This document shows, piece after piece, positions 52,147 to 60,501 of a stretch of 64,000 nucleotides of DNA. Positions within the stretch are counted from its first letter, which is position 1. Every line of letters starts with the position of its first letter. The translations under genes and the position numbers were made by a program. The DNA is from Mycolicibacterium arabiense (GTDB lineage: Bacteria > Actinomycetota > Actinomycetes > Mycobacteriales > Mycobacteriaceae). A model generated the notes under the pieces. That model saw only the letters and a program-made list of their open reading frames with translations. It was not told where the DNA came from and searched no databases. The stretch covers positions 3,720,001-3,784,000 of the forward strand of contig NZ_AP022593.1 of the NCBI RefSeq assembly GCF_010731815.2. Reading direction: 5' to 3'.

Positions 52147-53214
52147 CTACGGTCGTATCACCACCGCCGACAGGGGATCGGACCGTCCGGCCACGATGTC
52201 GCGCCACACCGGCTCGGTGCTGCTGAGACCGGTGACCGTCTGTACCCGGAGCCAATCCGAGGCCCACGGCACGAGTTCAGAGCGTGCGGCGTCGTAGAGC
52301 GATTGCACTGCCGGCCAACCGCGTTCACGGGTGAGTTCCACCTCGCGATCACCGGTGTTGAACATCGTCAGCGGCGGGCCGGACCCCGACGGCGTGGAGC
52401 GCGCATGGGTACCGCCCACGCCGATGCTGGTGACGAGATGCCGCAAGAGCCGGTCGTGCACCGCACTGGTGACGTCGGAGGATCCTGCGACGTCCACGTA
52501 GGTGGTGCCGTCGGAGGGGGCCAACCGGTCTACCTCGTCGTAGCCGAGCACACGGTCGTAGACCCCGAACGTCTCCGCCGCGGCGCGGTGCGTCGCGCTG
52601 GTGAGTCCGACGACGCTGACGCCGGCGGCGCCCAGGAGCCGACTGAGCGCCGACGCGCTGCGACTCGACGCGCTCGACACCACGACCCTGCGCACCCCCG
52701 AGGCGAGCACGTCGGCGGCGAGCAGCGCAGCGAACGGATGGACCGGCAGCAGAACGGTCTCCACGTCTTCACTCGCCGAATCGAATTCGTCGGGCAGCGG
52801 CACGAGCCGACGGTAGATCGGCAACATGCCGACGCGGCTTTCGTCGACGGACAGCAGACCGATGTCGGTGTTCTCCACGCGCACTGCCACGCGGGTCGCC
52901 ATGGGCAGGAACCCGGCGACCCGCGTGCCGACGGCGACCACCGTCGGGTCCGCGGCGACCACCTCCGCGATTCCCCACACCGGTATCCGGGCGCGATCGA
53001 GAGACGGCGAGGGGAATGCGTCCAAGGTCTTGAGGACGTCGTTGACGAGGACGTAGCCAAGATTGTTGGCGGCCACGCTGAACCGCTCGACGGTCAGGGT
53101 CACGAGACCCGGTCGACGAGGTGGCGGCCGTTCGCGAACCAGTTCGAGTCCGTCGAGCGGTGTGGTCCGATCGACTTCCAGGACGAGGGTGTCCGGTTCG
53201 GGGGCGGTGGTCAT
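52147..53214 (-). CDS. DUF2855 family protein
   Basis: A 355-residue protein of the DUF2855 family, which looks like a medium-chain dehydrogenase without the zinc residues. Seen: a groES-like N-terminal part (LTVERFSVAANNLGYVL), VVVSSASSRSASALSRLLGA in place of a nucleotide-binding loop, and TYVDVAGSSDVTSAV. No reaction is established. It lies 24 bases after the DUF1330-like gene and 102 bases before the secreted hydrolase. Confidence 0.75.
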   Translation of the reverse strand: MTTAPEPDTLVLEVDRTTPLDGLELVRERPPPRRPGLVTLTVERFSVAANNLGYVLVNDVLKTLDAFPSPSLDRARIPVWGIAEVVAADPTVVAVGTRVAGFLPMATRVAVRVENTDIGLLSVDESRVGMLPIYRRLVPLPDEFDSASEDVETVLLPVHPFAALLAADVLASGVRRVVVSSASSRSASALSRLLGAAGVSVVGLTSATHRAAAETFGVYDRVLGYDEVDRLAPSDGTTYVDVAGSSDVTSAVHDRLLRHLVTSIGVGGTHARSTPSGSGPPLTMFNTGDREVELTRERGWPAVQSLYDAARSELVPWASDWLRVQTVTGLSSTEPVWRDIVAGRSDPLSAVVIRP

Positions 53215-53237
53215 GGCATCTCCCTCGGATGACGGCG

Positions 53238-53606
53238 TCAGAACGCCGGGGTGGTGGGTTGCAGGACGGCGGTCGCCGCCGCCTCGGCGCGCAGGTGCTC
53301 GAACGCCTGGTAGTCCGGGTCATTGACCATGTCGACGAAGTTCTGTCGGCTGGGGTAGCTGACCAGGGCCACCAGGTCCCAATCGCCACCCTCGTCCGGG
53401 ACCAGCGACGTGTGGCCGATGCCGCCGTAGACGATCGTCACGCCGTACCGTTCGTTCACGCCCGTGCTGCTGAACTTCTCCATGTACTCCCGGTACTTGG
53501 CCTCGCCACCCGGCGTGAACCTGATCAGGTTCAGCATGATCACCGGCCCACTGGGATCGTCGGCGACGAAGCGTTCGAGGTCGGCTGCATTCAAGAGGGT
53601 CATCAT
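53238..53606 (-). CDS. DUF1330/EthD-like dimeric alpha-beta-barrel protein
   Basis: A 122-residue protein with the pattern VIMLNLIRF, GGEAKYREYMEKF, WDLVALVSYPSRQNFVDMVNDPDYQAFEHLRAEA, which is the ferredoxin-like dimeric fold of DUF1330 and EthD proteins. Such proteins are often small lyases, oxygenases or accessory factors. It is divergent from a TetR gene with a palindrome between them and probably forms an operon with the DUF2855 gene downstream. Confidence 0.75.
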   Translation of the reverse strand: MMTLLNAADLERFVADDPSGPVIMLNLIRFTPGGEAKYREYMEKFSSTGVNERYGVTIVYGGIGHTSLVPDEGGDWDLVALVSYPSRQNFVDMVNDPDYQAFEHLRAEAAATAVLQPTTPAF

Positions 53607-53620
53607 TCTCTCCAGTCATT

Positions 53621-53649
53621 GTTACTTGCTATACGACACGCAACTTAAC
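53621..53649. promoter_or_regulatory. Imperfect palindrome GTTAC-TTGC...GCAA-C-TTAAC
   Basis: GTTA (53621-53624) and TTGC (53626-53629) mirror GCAA (53640-53643) and TAAC (53646-53649) with a one-base slip between the arm halves. It sits in the 75-base gap between the DUF1330-like gene and the divergent TetR gene and is its likely operator. Confidence 0.45.
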
Positions 53650-53681
53650 GCTACCCACCGACATGTGCCCGACGATGGACA

Positions 53682-54329
53682 ATGACCGCCATGGACGACA
53701 CGCCGCTGACCCGGCGCACTCAGGCGGAACGCCGCGCCGAGACGCGTCGCCGCGTGCTCGACGCCGCGACGTCCCTGGTCGCCCAACATGGATCGAGCGC
53801 GGTCTCGCTTGCCGCCGTCGGGGAGGCCGCCGGATACAGCCGCGGCATCGTCAACCACCACTTCGGCAGCAAGGCGCGACTGCTCGAAGAACTCATCAGG
53901 CACACCCAGCAATTCGACGTGCCGGCCGACTCCGCGACGGGCCTGGGGTGTCTGACTCAGTTCGTCGCGGCGTACCTCGGCGGGATGCACGACAGGTCAC
54001 CACGCTCGGAGGCGTTCCTCAAGATGTGGACCGAGTCGGCGAACCTCGAGCCGTCGCTCGCGTCGTTGTTCGCCGAACGCGACGCCGCGTTTCGTGACTA
54101 CCTCGCCCAACAGATCCGGGCGGGAGTCGGCGACGGGTCCATCGATCCCGACGTCGAACCCGATCTCGCCGCTCTCGCGATCATCGGACTCCTGCGAGGC
54201 ACGGCGATGATGGCGTTCTCCACGGCTCGAGACGTCTCCGCCACCGACCTCTCGGCTGAGGTGGCCCGACGGGTCGAGCGGAGTCTCGCCGCGCGCCAAG
54301 GGGAGCAGGTCATTCCTAGGAAGAAGTAG
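53682..54329 (+). CDS. TetR-family regulator
   Basis: A 215-residue repressor-type protein. The helix-turn-helix is at about residues 25-65 (AQHGSSAVSLAAVGEAAGYS, then RGIVNHHFGSKARLL), followed by a TetR_C ligand domain. ATG 53682 and ATG 53691 are both possible; neither has a clear ribosome site. It probably represses the divergent DUF1330-like/DUF2855 pair. Confidence 0.86.
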   Translation: MTAMDDTPLTRRTQAERRAETRRRVLDAATSLVAQHGSSAVSLAAVGEAAGYSRGIVNHHFGSKARLLEELIRHTQQFDVPADSATGLGCLTQFVAAYLGGMHDRSPRSEAFLKMWTESANLEPSLASLFAERDAAFRDYLAQQIRAGVGDGSIDPDVEPDLAALAIIGLLRGTAMMAFSTARDVSATDLSAEVARRVERSLAARQGEQVIPRKK

Positions 54330-54355
54330 CCCTGCCCCAACTGCGGCGCCGGCCC

Positions 54356-54361
54356 TACGTT
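54356..54361 (+). promoter_or_regulatory. -10-like TACGTT of the SnoaL-like lipoprotein gene
   Basis: TACGTT ends 7 bases before the ATG at 54369 and no ribosome site is present, which fits a leaderless or nearly leaderless transcript. Confidence 0.35.
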
Positions 54362-54368
54362 CGATGGC

Positions 54369-54890
54369 ATGAGGTCCTTCACACGCTCGTCCCGTCGGGT
54401 CATCACCATTGCGAGCGCTGCGCTGGCAGCGATCATGCTGATCGGGTGCAGCGCTCCCGCCGATACCGGGGACGCGGCTTGCTCCGGGCAGCAGGAACGC
54501 AACGCCCAGGTCGTCCGCGACGCCTTCGCTCGCGGAGTCGGTGGCGAGGAGAGCTTCTTCTCGATCCTGGCCGAGGACGTGCAGTGGACCGTGGCGCAGG
54601 CGGTCGAGCCGACGACGTACACGAGCCGCTCGGAGTTCTTGCGCGACGGCGCCGGGCCCATCCAGTCGCGGCTGAGCGGACCAATCCAGGCGAATGTGCG
54701 CCAGCTCATCGCGGAAGGCGATGACGTCGTTGCGATTTGGGACGGAACGGCGACCGCCCGCGACGGGAGCCCCTACGTCAACACCTACGCGTGGGTGATG
54801 ACGATGCGTGATGAGCGGGTGGTGAAGGGGACCGCGTTCCTCGACCTCGTTGCGCTCGGCGACTTCTTGAGGAGGGTGCCGCCCGCCTGA
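54369..54890 (+). CDS. SnoaL-like lipoprotein
   Basis: A 173-residue lipoprotein. The signal sequence is basic then hydrophobic (RSSRRVITIASAALAAIML) and ends in the lipobox LIGC, with the lipidated Cys at residue 27. The mature part is a SnoaL/NTF2-like cone-shaped domain (RDAFARGVGGEESFFSILAEDVQWTV-like opening, ending KGTAFLDLVALGDFL). Such domains bind small ligands or act as isomerases or hydrolases; here it would sit on the outer face of the membrane. Not obviously linked to its neighbours. Confidence 0.78.
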   Translation: MRSFTRSSRRVITIASAALAAIMLIGCSAPADTGDAACSGQQERNAQVVRDAFARGVGGEESFFSILAEDVQWTVAQAVEPTTYTSRSEFLRDGAGPIQSRLSGPIQANVRQLIAEGDDVVAIWDGTATARDGSPYVNTYAWVMTMRDERVVKGTAFLDLVALGDFLRRVPPA

Positions 54891-54940
54891 CCCCGACTGC
54901 CCGCGGGTATGTGACAGCCATCATAGGCACCCTGGGGATT

Positions 54941-54993
54941 GCTTCGATATCGAAGCGAGTTGTGCAGTGCGTAGCTGCTTCAACTTCGAAGCA
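54941..54993. promoter_or_regulatory. Two GCTTC-N6-GAAGC operators before the MDR oxidoreductase
   Basis: GCTTC-GATATC-GAAGC (54941-54956, fully palindromic) and TGCTTC-AACTTC-GAAGCA (54976-54993) lie 36 bases apart. The same element recurs before the MarR gene at 55991-56022, so MarR is the likely binder. Confidence 0.65.
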
Positions 54994-55010
54994 ATAATCG
55001 AGGAGGAATC

Positions 55011-55949
55011 ATGAAGGCTCTCTACTACCGTCAATACGGCAGCAGCGATGTTCTGGAGTACGCCGAGGCCCCGCAGCCGGTACCGGGCCCGGGGCAGGTG
55101 CTCGTGCAGGTCGCCGCCACCTCGTTCAACCCGGTCGACGCGGGCATCCGCGGGGGTTACCTGGCCGGCGTGTACTCGATCGCCTTCCCGCACGTTCCGG
55201 GCGTCGACGTCGCCGGCACCATCGCCGACCTCGGCGCGGACGTGCAGGGTTGGCACGTCGGCGACGCGGTGGTGGCGATGCTGCCGCTCGATGCCGACGG
55301 TGCGGCCGCCGAGTACGCGCTGGCACCGGCGGAATCACTTGCCAAGGCTCCACAGTCGGTGCCTCTGACCGACGCGGCTGCCCTTCCGACGGTTGGACTG
55401 ACCGCATGGCAGTCGCTGTTCGAGGTCGCCGAGTTGACCGCCGGGCAGCGCATCCTCGTCAACGGCGCCTCGGGCGCCGTCGGCGGCTACGCGGTCCAAC
55501 TGGCCAAGGAGGCCGGAGCGATCGTGACCGCGACCGCCACGTCGCGCGACGCCGACCGCCTGTACCAGTACGGCGCAGACCGGGTGGTCGACTACGTCGA
55601 CTACGCGCAGTCGCCGATCGAGGTCGATGGCGCGCCGTTCGACGTGGTCCTGAACCTGGTCAGTACGACACCGGAGCAGACCGAGGCCCTGATCAGCGTG
55701 GTGGCCGACGGTGGCTTTCACGTCGGCACGATGGCCTCGGGGCCCGAGAACCCGGGTCGCCAAGTGCGCACGCAGCGGATGTTCGTTCGCAGCGACGCCG
55801 CACAGCTCGCCGAACTCGTGAGTCGCGTCGACACCGGACGACTGCGCATCGACGTCGCCGATCGCCGCCCACTCGCAGAGGCCGCCGACGTACACGACGC
55901 ATCCGATGGCGGGCGGCTCCACGGAAAGACCATCCTCGTGCCGGCCTAA
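55011..55949 (+). CDS. Zinc-independent MDR oxidoreductase (quinone-reductase type)
   Basis: A 312-residue medium-chain oxidoreductase: an N-terminal groES-like domain (VLVQVAATSFNPVDAGIRGG, PHVPGVDVAGTI) and a Rossmann domain with LVNGASGAVGGYAVQLAKEAGA (about residues 149-170). Zinc-binding Cys residues are lacking, so it belongs with NADPH:quinone reductases. It has a strong AGGAGG ribosome site. Two MarR-type operators precede it, so it is probably induced by a quinone or phenolic compound. Confidence 0.87.
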   Translation: MKALYYRQYGSSDVLEYAEAPQPVPGPGQVLVQVAATSFNPVDAGIRGGYLAGVYSIAFPHVPGVDVAGTIADLGADVQGWHVGDAVVAMLPLDADGAAAEYALAPAESLAKAPQSVPLTDAAALPTVGLTAWQSLFEVAELTAGQRILVNGASGAVGGYAVQLAKEAGAIVTATATSRDADRLYQYGADRVVDYVDYAQSPIEVDGAPFDVVLNLVSTTPEQTEALISVVADGGFHVGTMASGPENPGRQVRTQRMFVRSDAAQLAELVSRVDTGRLRIDVADRRPLAEAADVHDASDGGRLHGKTILVPA

Positions 55950-55990
55950 TAATCCTCTGCGGCAGTCTGATCCGCCGTATCGAGCCGATG

Positions 55991-56022
55991 ATGGTAATGC
56001 TTCCAGGTCGAAGCATTACCAT
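55991..56022. promoter_or_regulatory. Perfect 13-base-arm palindrome before the MarR gene
   Basis: ATGGTAATGCTTC (55991-56003) and GAAGCATTACCAT (56010-56022) are exact complements around CAGGTC. The core is GCTTC-N6-GAAGC, as in the two sites at 54941-54993. It ends 5 bases before the MarR start codon, so binding should block transcription or start of the gene. Confidence 0.7.
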
Positions 56023-56027
56023 CAGGC

Positions 56028-56528
56028 ATGGCCGACGCGCTCGATCCCGCTCAGATGCGGACCTACTTCGCCCTGACGGAGGCGGTCAGCCTGCTGCAGT
56101 ACGAGGTGCGGCAGCAGCTGCAATCCGAGGGCGGCCTGAGCTACGTGCAGTTCGAGATCCTGGCCAAGCTGTCCGAGGCCGGCGAGCGGCAGCTCACGAT
56201 GACCGATCTAGCCGACGGTGTGGTCTACAGCCGCTCCGGTCTCACTCATCAAGCCGGGCTGCTGGAGCGCGAAGGCCTCATCGTCCGCCATGTCAGCCCA
56301 GACGACCAACGCGCCACGGTCGTCGCCATCACCAAGGCGGGTCGTGCCCGCGTCGCCAAGGTGCTCCCCGGCCACGTCCGGGTGGTACGCGAACTGCTCT
56401 TCGAATCGCTCTCGGCGCGGGACGTCCGCACCCTCGGCGACATGATGAGTCGCGCCCGCGACCACATGCGCGCCCGCCCGCCCCGCTCCGCTGCGCCGCG
56501 CAAACGCAGTGCCGGGTCTGCCGACTAG
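56028..56528 (+). CDS. MarR-family regulator
   Basis: A 166-residue winged-helix regulator. Helices around LSYVQFEILAKLSEAGERQLTMTDLADGV and the recognition/wing part VVYSRSGLTHQAGLLEREGLIVRH, then DDQRATVVAITKAGRA (the DxR wing signature), identify the family. It lies 78 bases after the MDR oxidoreductase on the same strand but has its own palindrome. It most likely represses itself and the MDR gene until a phenolic or oxidising ligand binds. Confidence 0.88.
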   Translation: MADALDPAQMRTYFALTEAVSLLQYEVRQQLQSEGGLSYVQFEILAKLSEAGERQLTMTDLADGVVYSRSGLTHQAGLLEREGLIVRHVSPDDQRATVVAITKAGRARVAKVLPGHVRVVRELLFESLSARDVRTLGDMMSRARDHMRARPPRSAAPRKRSAGSAD

Positions 56529-56629
56529 GGCAGAGGCCGTGCCGAACTCGTGATCGGTAGCGGACCGCCCGCAGCAACCTGTGCCATGTGTCTCGGCGAT
56601 CCCGTCGGACCGGAACAGGAGAGGAACGA

Positions 56630-57241
56630 ATGAACCCCACCCGCCTCGGCATTGCCCTCACCGCTGCAGTTCTCGCGGCCACCGCATTGAGCGGCTGCAC
56701 GAAGGTCAGTGAGATCAGGGACGTCGCATCGAATGCGGCCGAGCAGGTCGTCGCCTCAGGCACCGAACAGCTCGTGAACACGGTGTCGGGCGATTTGTTC
56801 ACCGCCGAGGGCATCGACGCCGCCTACTCGGCGCTCTCGGCCGAGGTCGGTGCCACCCCCATGCAGGTCGTGGAGGTGACCATCGTTGCGGGATCGCTGA
56901 CGGTGCAGGCGATCGATCCGAGCGCGCCGACCGAACTCAACCAGTGGAGCTACACCGCTGGCGCGGTCGGCCCCCTGCGGCCCGTCGACTACGGCGACGA
57001 CGTCGAAGCGCTCAACGAGAACCTGTTCTCGGTCGACGAGGTGGCGACCAACGCCATCGCCGCGGCCGCCGACGGCGCGGTGGCGGCGAGCGCGATCGAG
57101 GGCGGCGAGGTGCAGAGTCTGATCATCAAGCGGAACATGCCGTTCGACACGAGCGTGACGATGTTCATCAACGTCGAGGGCGAGCGCAGCAGCAAGCAGG
57201 TGCGAGCCGACGTCTCCGGGCAGATCACCGACGTCGTCTGA
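56630..57241 (+). CDS. Putative lipoprotein of unknown function
   Basis: A 203-residue protein with signal peptide and lipobox LSGC (lipid-modified Cys near residue 22). The mature part has two segments that look like repeats of a PepSY-like or lipoprotein fold (YSALSAEVGATPMQVVEVTIVAGSL and AIEGGEVQSLIIKRNM-type strands). GGAGAGGAAC just upstream is a good ribosome site; an in-frame upstream ATG at 56588 would spoil the signal peptide. It probably faces the periplasm. Function not known. Confidence 0.72.
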   Translation: MNPTRLGIALTAAVLAATALSGCTKVSEIRDVASNAAEQVVASGTEQLVNTVSGDLFTAEGIDAAYSALSAEVGATPMQVVEVTIVAGSLTVQAIDPSAPTELNQWSYTAGAVGPLRPVDYGDDVEALNENLFSVDEVATNAIAAAADGAVAASAIEGGEVQSLIIKRNMPFDTSVTMFINVEGERSSKQVRADVSGQITDVV

Positions 57242-57279
57242 GCGAGGGCGCCGCTGAAGTTGAAGTGGTTGGTAGGCAA

Positions 57280-57861
57280 CTACTGTCGGCGACCGGACGT
57301 TTCGATCAGGGTGACCAGGGCGTCGGTGAGATCTTCTGCGGTGGTGTGCCAGTTGTCGGTGCTGAGAAGGCCGCTCTTCTCGAGGCCGGCGGCACCATGT
57401 ACGCCAGTCAGGAGGATGGCCGCGCAGCGCTCGGCGTTCGTGTCGCCGACGACGTCGGCGACGATGGCGAGGAATTCGTCGCACATGCGCTTCGCGGCCA
57501 TGACGACCGCCGCCGGATCTCCCGTGGGGGTGGCGAACATCAACTGGTACAGATGCGGCTGTTGCCGGCTGACGGCGATGACGCCCAGAAGTGCCGCCCG
57601 TAGTTTGTCGGTGGCTGGTGAACCGGATTCCGTTCGGACTGCGTGCATGTGATCGCCGAGACGTTCCCAGCCTCCGGCGGCAACTGCCGTCAACAGGCTC
57701 GCCTTGTCGGCGAAGTGGCGATAGGGCGCGCCGCGGCTGACTCCTGCGCGGGCGCCGACCTCGCGCAGCGTGACTGCGTCTGGTCCGCCGCCGTCGAGCA
57801 GTTCGGCGGCTTCGCCGAGCAGGGCGCGGCGAGTGGCTGCGGCTGATTCGGCGCGACTCAC
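57280..57861 (-). CDS. TetR-family regulator
   Basis: A 193-residue repressor. Helix-turn-helix at about residues 12-55 (LLDGGGPDAVTLREVGARAG, VSRGAPYRHFADKASLL), then a TetR_C_33-like helical domain. The GTG start is 13 bases from a perfect palindrome shared with a divergent SDR gene. It should repress the SDR and itself. Confidence 0.88.
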   Translation of the reverse strand: MSRAESAAATRRALLGEAAELLDGGGPDAVTLREVGARAGVSRGAPYRHFADKASLLTAVAAGGWERLGDHMHAVRTESGSPATDKLRAALLGVIAVSRQQPHLYQLMFATPTGDPAAVVMAAKRMCDEFLAIVADVVGDTNAERCAAILLTGVHGAAGLEKSGLLSTDNWHTTAEDLTDALVTLIETSGRRQ

Positions 57862-57874
57862 GTTCCCTCACCAT

Positions 57875-57907
57875 CTGAGTTGACAGCGTCAACTCAGCGG
57901 GTACGGT
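57875..57907 (+). promoter_or_regulatory. TetR operator overlapping -35, with -10, of the SDR at 57915
   Basis: CTGAGTTGAC (57875-57884) and GTCAACTCAG (57888-57897) are perfect complements around AGC. The -35 TTGACA (57880-57885) lies inside it, and TACGGT (57902-57907) follows after 16 bases and ends 7 bases before the ATG. This is a near-ideal repressor-blocked promoter with a leaderless start. Confidence 0.7.
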
Positions 57908-57914
57908 CATTGAG

Positions 57915-58817
57915 ATGACACCGTCACCCGAAAGTCAACAGATGGTCATCGTAACCGGGGCGTCCAGCGGCATCGGCGCAGCCGCGGCGCGCGAACTGGC
58001 TCGCCGAGGGTTCCACGTCCTCGCGGGTGTGCGACGCGACCGGGATGCCGACGCGATCCGCGGGCCTGGAATCGAGCCGGTGCTCGTCGACATCACCAAT
58101 GCCGAGCACGTCCGCACGCTTGCGGCCCGGGTCGACGAGGATCCGCAGGGTCGACGACTGCGCGCCGTCGTGAACAACGCCGGCATGGGGGTGAACGTGC
58201 CGGTCGAAACCTTCCCCATGGATGCGTGGCGAAACCTGTTTGAAGTCAACCTGTTCGGTCATGTCAGGGTGACTCAGGCCGTGCTTCCGGCCCTGATTCG
58301 CAGCAAGGGTCGCGTGGTCAACATCAGCTCCGTGGGCGGCAAGGTGGCGATGGCGACCTACGGTCCCTATGCCGCCACCAAGTTCGCCCTCGAGGCGGTC
58401 AGCGATGCGCTGCGGCGGGAACTCGCTGCGACCGGTGTCCAGGTCGTCGTCGTAGAGCCCGGCGCAGTGAGTACCGAGATGCCGAGTCGAGCGATTTCGG
58501 CCGCGAACGACCTTGCCGCGGCCATGACGCCGGAGCAGCAACTGCGCTACGGCGGGCTGATACGAGCAGTGAATGCGCAGACCGTTTCCCACACCACGTC
58601 GTGCCTACCGGCCGACGCCGCCGCCATGGTGATCGCCACGGCGGTGACGACCCGTCGGCCACGGACCCGCTACACCGTGGGCCGTGAAGCCGCGCTGATC
58701 CGCTTCACGCGGTTCATGCCCGACCGGGCGCTCGATCGTGCCCTCGCTGCGGCGCTGCGTCCTCATTACCGAGCAGGTGATGGATCTCTACTTGACATTG
58801 CGTCGACTTCAAGCTGA
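57915..58817 (+). CDS. Short-chain dehydrogenase
   Basis: A 300-residue classical SDR. TGASSGIG (14-21), NNAG (87-90), Ser139, Tyr152 and Lys156 are all present. The C-terminal extension of about 70 residues (TRYTVGREAALIRFTRFMPDRALDRALAAAL) is seen in SDRs acting on larger, often lipid-like substrates. ATG 57915 is probably a leaderless start. It is repressed by the divergent TetR protein. Confidence 0.87.
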   Translation: MTPSPESQQMVIVTGASSGIGAAAARELARRGFHVLAGVRRDRDADAIRGPGIEPVLVDITNAEHVRTLAARVDEDPQGRRLRAVVNNAGMGVNVPVETFPMDAWRNLFEVNLFGHVRVTQAVLPALIRSKGRVVNISSVGGKVAMATYGPYAATKFALEAVSDALRRELAATGVQVVVVEPGAVSTEMPSRAISAANDLAAAMTPEQQLRYGGLIRAVNAQTVSHTTSCLPADAAAMVIATAVTTRRPRTRYTVGREAALIRFTRFMPDRALDRALAAALRPHYRAGDGSLLDIASTSS

Positions 58818-58829
58818 CACTGTGTCGAG
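58794..58829. promoter_or_regulatory. Direct repeats TGACA-YTG-YGTCGA before the second SDR
   Basis: TGACATTGCGTCGA (58794-58807) and TGACACTGTGTCGA (58816-58829) differ at two positions and are 22 bases apart, about two helical turns. Each is itself a partial inverted repeat. They start at the 3' end of the upstream SDR gene and lead into the SDR/TetR pair at 58872. Confidence 0.45.
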
Positions 58830-58871
58830 TAAGGCGTCGCGCTGCGCGGCGCTTGGACGGTCGGAGGCATC

Positions 58872-59723
58872 GTGAAGACGTTCTTCATCACTGGGGTCAG
58901 CAGCGGTTTGGGGCGCGCGTTCGCGGCAGGGGCATTGGACGCCGGCCATCGAGTGGTCGGCACCGTCCGCAAGGTCGAGGACGCCGAACCGTTCGAAGCC
59001 CTGTCACCGGCTCGGGCACATGCCCGCCTGCTCGACGTGACCGATGATGCCGCGGTCGCACGTACGGTGGCCGACGTCGAGTCGACTGTTGGTGCCATCG
59101 ACGTCGTGATCGCCAACGCCGGTTACGGCGTCGAGGGCACCTTCGAGGAGACGCCGTTGTCGGAATTGCGAGCGCAGTTCGCCACCAACGTGTTCGGTGT
59201 TGCCGCAACCCTGCAGGCCGCGCTGCCGTACATGCGGCGCCGGCGTGCCGGCCACTTGATGGCGGTGACGTCGATGGGCGGCCTCATGGCAGTTCCCTGT
59301 ATGTCCGCCTACTGTGCGAGCAAGTTCGCGGTCGAGGGTCTACTGGAGAGCTTGCGCAAGGAAGTCGCCGCATTCGGCATTCACGTCACGGCGATCGAGC
59401 CTGGTTCGTTCCGCACCGACTGGGCGGGCCGATCGATGACGCGTGCCGAGCGCACCATCGGGGACTACGACGAGTTGTTCGAGCCCATTCGTGCTGCACG
59501 GCTCAAGGCCAGCGGCAACCAGCTCGGAGACCCGGCGAAGGCATCGGACGCGATTCTGGCAGTCCTGGACGACGCCGAACCGCCAGGGCACCTGGTGCTG
59601 GGCTCAGATGCCCTGAAGTTGATCGGAGCCGCACGGGCTTCAGTCGACGAGGACATTCGTCGGTGGGAAAGCGTCTCGCACAGCACGGATTTCGATGACG
59701 GCGCGCAACTGTCCGTCGTGTGA
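58872..59723 (+). CDS. Short-chain dehydrogenase
   Basis: A 283-residue SDR with TGVSSGLG (7-14), NAG (82-84), Ser134, Tyr147 and Lys151. The SSGLGRAFA start and LDVTDDAAVARTVADVE segment place it among general oxidoreductases often annotated as dehydrogenase/reductase. The GTG start has GGAGG just upstream. It lies 24 bases before a TetR gene on the same strand, which suggests co-transcription with its own regulator. Confidence 0.86.
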   Translation: MKTFFITGVSSGLGRAFAAGALDAGHRVVGTVRKVEDAEPFEALSPARAHARLLDVTDDAAVARTVADVESTVGAIDVVIANAGYGVEGTFEETPLSELRAQFATNVFGVAATLQAALPYMRRRRAGHLMAVTSMGGLMAVPCMSAYCASKFAVEGLLESLRKEVAAFGIHVTAIEPGSFRTDWAGRSMTRAERTIGDYDELFEPIRAARLKASGNQLGDPAKASDAILAVLDDAEPPGHLVLGSDALKLIGAARASVDEDIRRWESVSHSTDFDDGAQLSVV

Positions 59724-59747
59724 CACAGCTGGGTTAGGGTTGCGACG

Positions 59748-60362
59748 GTGACCAAGTCCTGGCCCTCTCGCCGAACTGCGCCGGCCGTACGCAAGGGCGA
59801 CCTTCGCGAGCGGCAGATACTCGACGCCGCCGAGGCGCTGCTCGAGACGCGCGGCTACGCGGAGATGACGGTGGGCGAGATCGCCGAGGCGGCGGGAATG
59901 ACCCGCGGCGCCCTGTACTTCTACTTCGCTTCCAAGCAGGACGTTCTCATCGCGTTGGTGGCGCGGACCGTGCAGGCTCTGCAAGAGAAGTCGGGTGCTG
60001 CGTTGACTGCGACCGGACCGGTGGACGACGTCATCGCTACCGCGTTGGAGCGCACTGCACGGCTGTGGCGGGAGCACGGTCTGGTCATGCGCGCCGCGGT
60101 CGACCTCAGTTCCACCGTGCCCGAGATCGATCAGTTGTGGACGGGCACAGCCGATGTCTTCGCCGACGCCATAGCAGCGGTGCTGCACCGTGCCGGGGTG
60201 CCGACTGGGAGCGGACCGGGAGACGCCGCGGCGCTCGGTCACGCCCTGTGCTGGATGATCGAACGCACCTTCTACCAGGCGTCCAGGAATTCGATCGACG
60301 ACCTGGACGACGCGAAGGAGACTTGCCGGGCAGTGTGGTTGCGCATGGCCGAACAGCGCTGA
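59748..60362 (+). CDS. TetR-family regulator
   Basis: A 204-residue regulator. A basic N-terminal tail is followed by the helix-turn-helix (about residues 20-65: ALLETRGYAEMTVGEIAEAAG, MTRGALYFYFASKQDVL). The ligand domain resembles the EthR-type. GTG 59748 is 7 bases after TAGGGT (59735-59740), so it may also have its own leaderless promoter. It probably controls the SDR just upstream, perhaps through the direct repeats at 58794-58829. Confidence 0.86.
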   Translation: MTKSWPSRRTAPAVRKGDLRERQILDAAEALLETRGYAEMTVGEIAEAAGMTRGALYFYFASKQDVLIALVARTVQALQEKSGAALTATGPVDDVIATALERTARLWREHGLVMRAAVDLSSTVPEIDQLWTGTADVFADAIAAVLHRAGVPTGSGPGDAAALGHALCWMIERTFYQASRNSIDDLDDAKETCRAVWLRMAEQR

Positions 60363-60501
60363 CCGCTACCAAAGCCCCAGCGGACGAGGCGGAAGCTGAC
60401 TTATGCGGGTAAACCCGTTGCACGAGTGGTCGTTTGGCTGCCATCCTGGTAACCCGGGGGGCGGCGCGGGGCGGCCCGCCGGGGTGAACGGGGGAGAAGA
60501 C

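Noticed and set aside
54961..54974. TGTGCAGTGCGTAG between the two MarR sites
   Set aside because: Superficially like the island motif but lacks TGCACA; the MarR palindromes explain the region.
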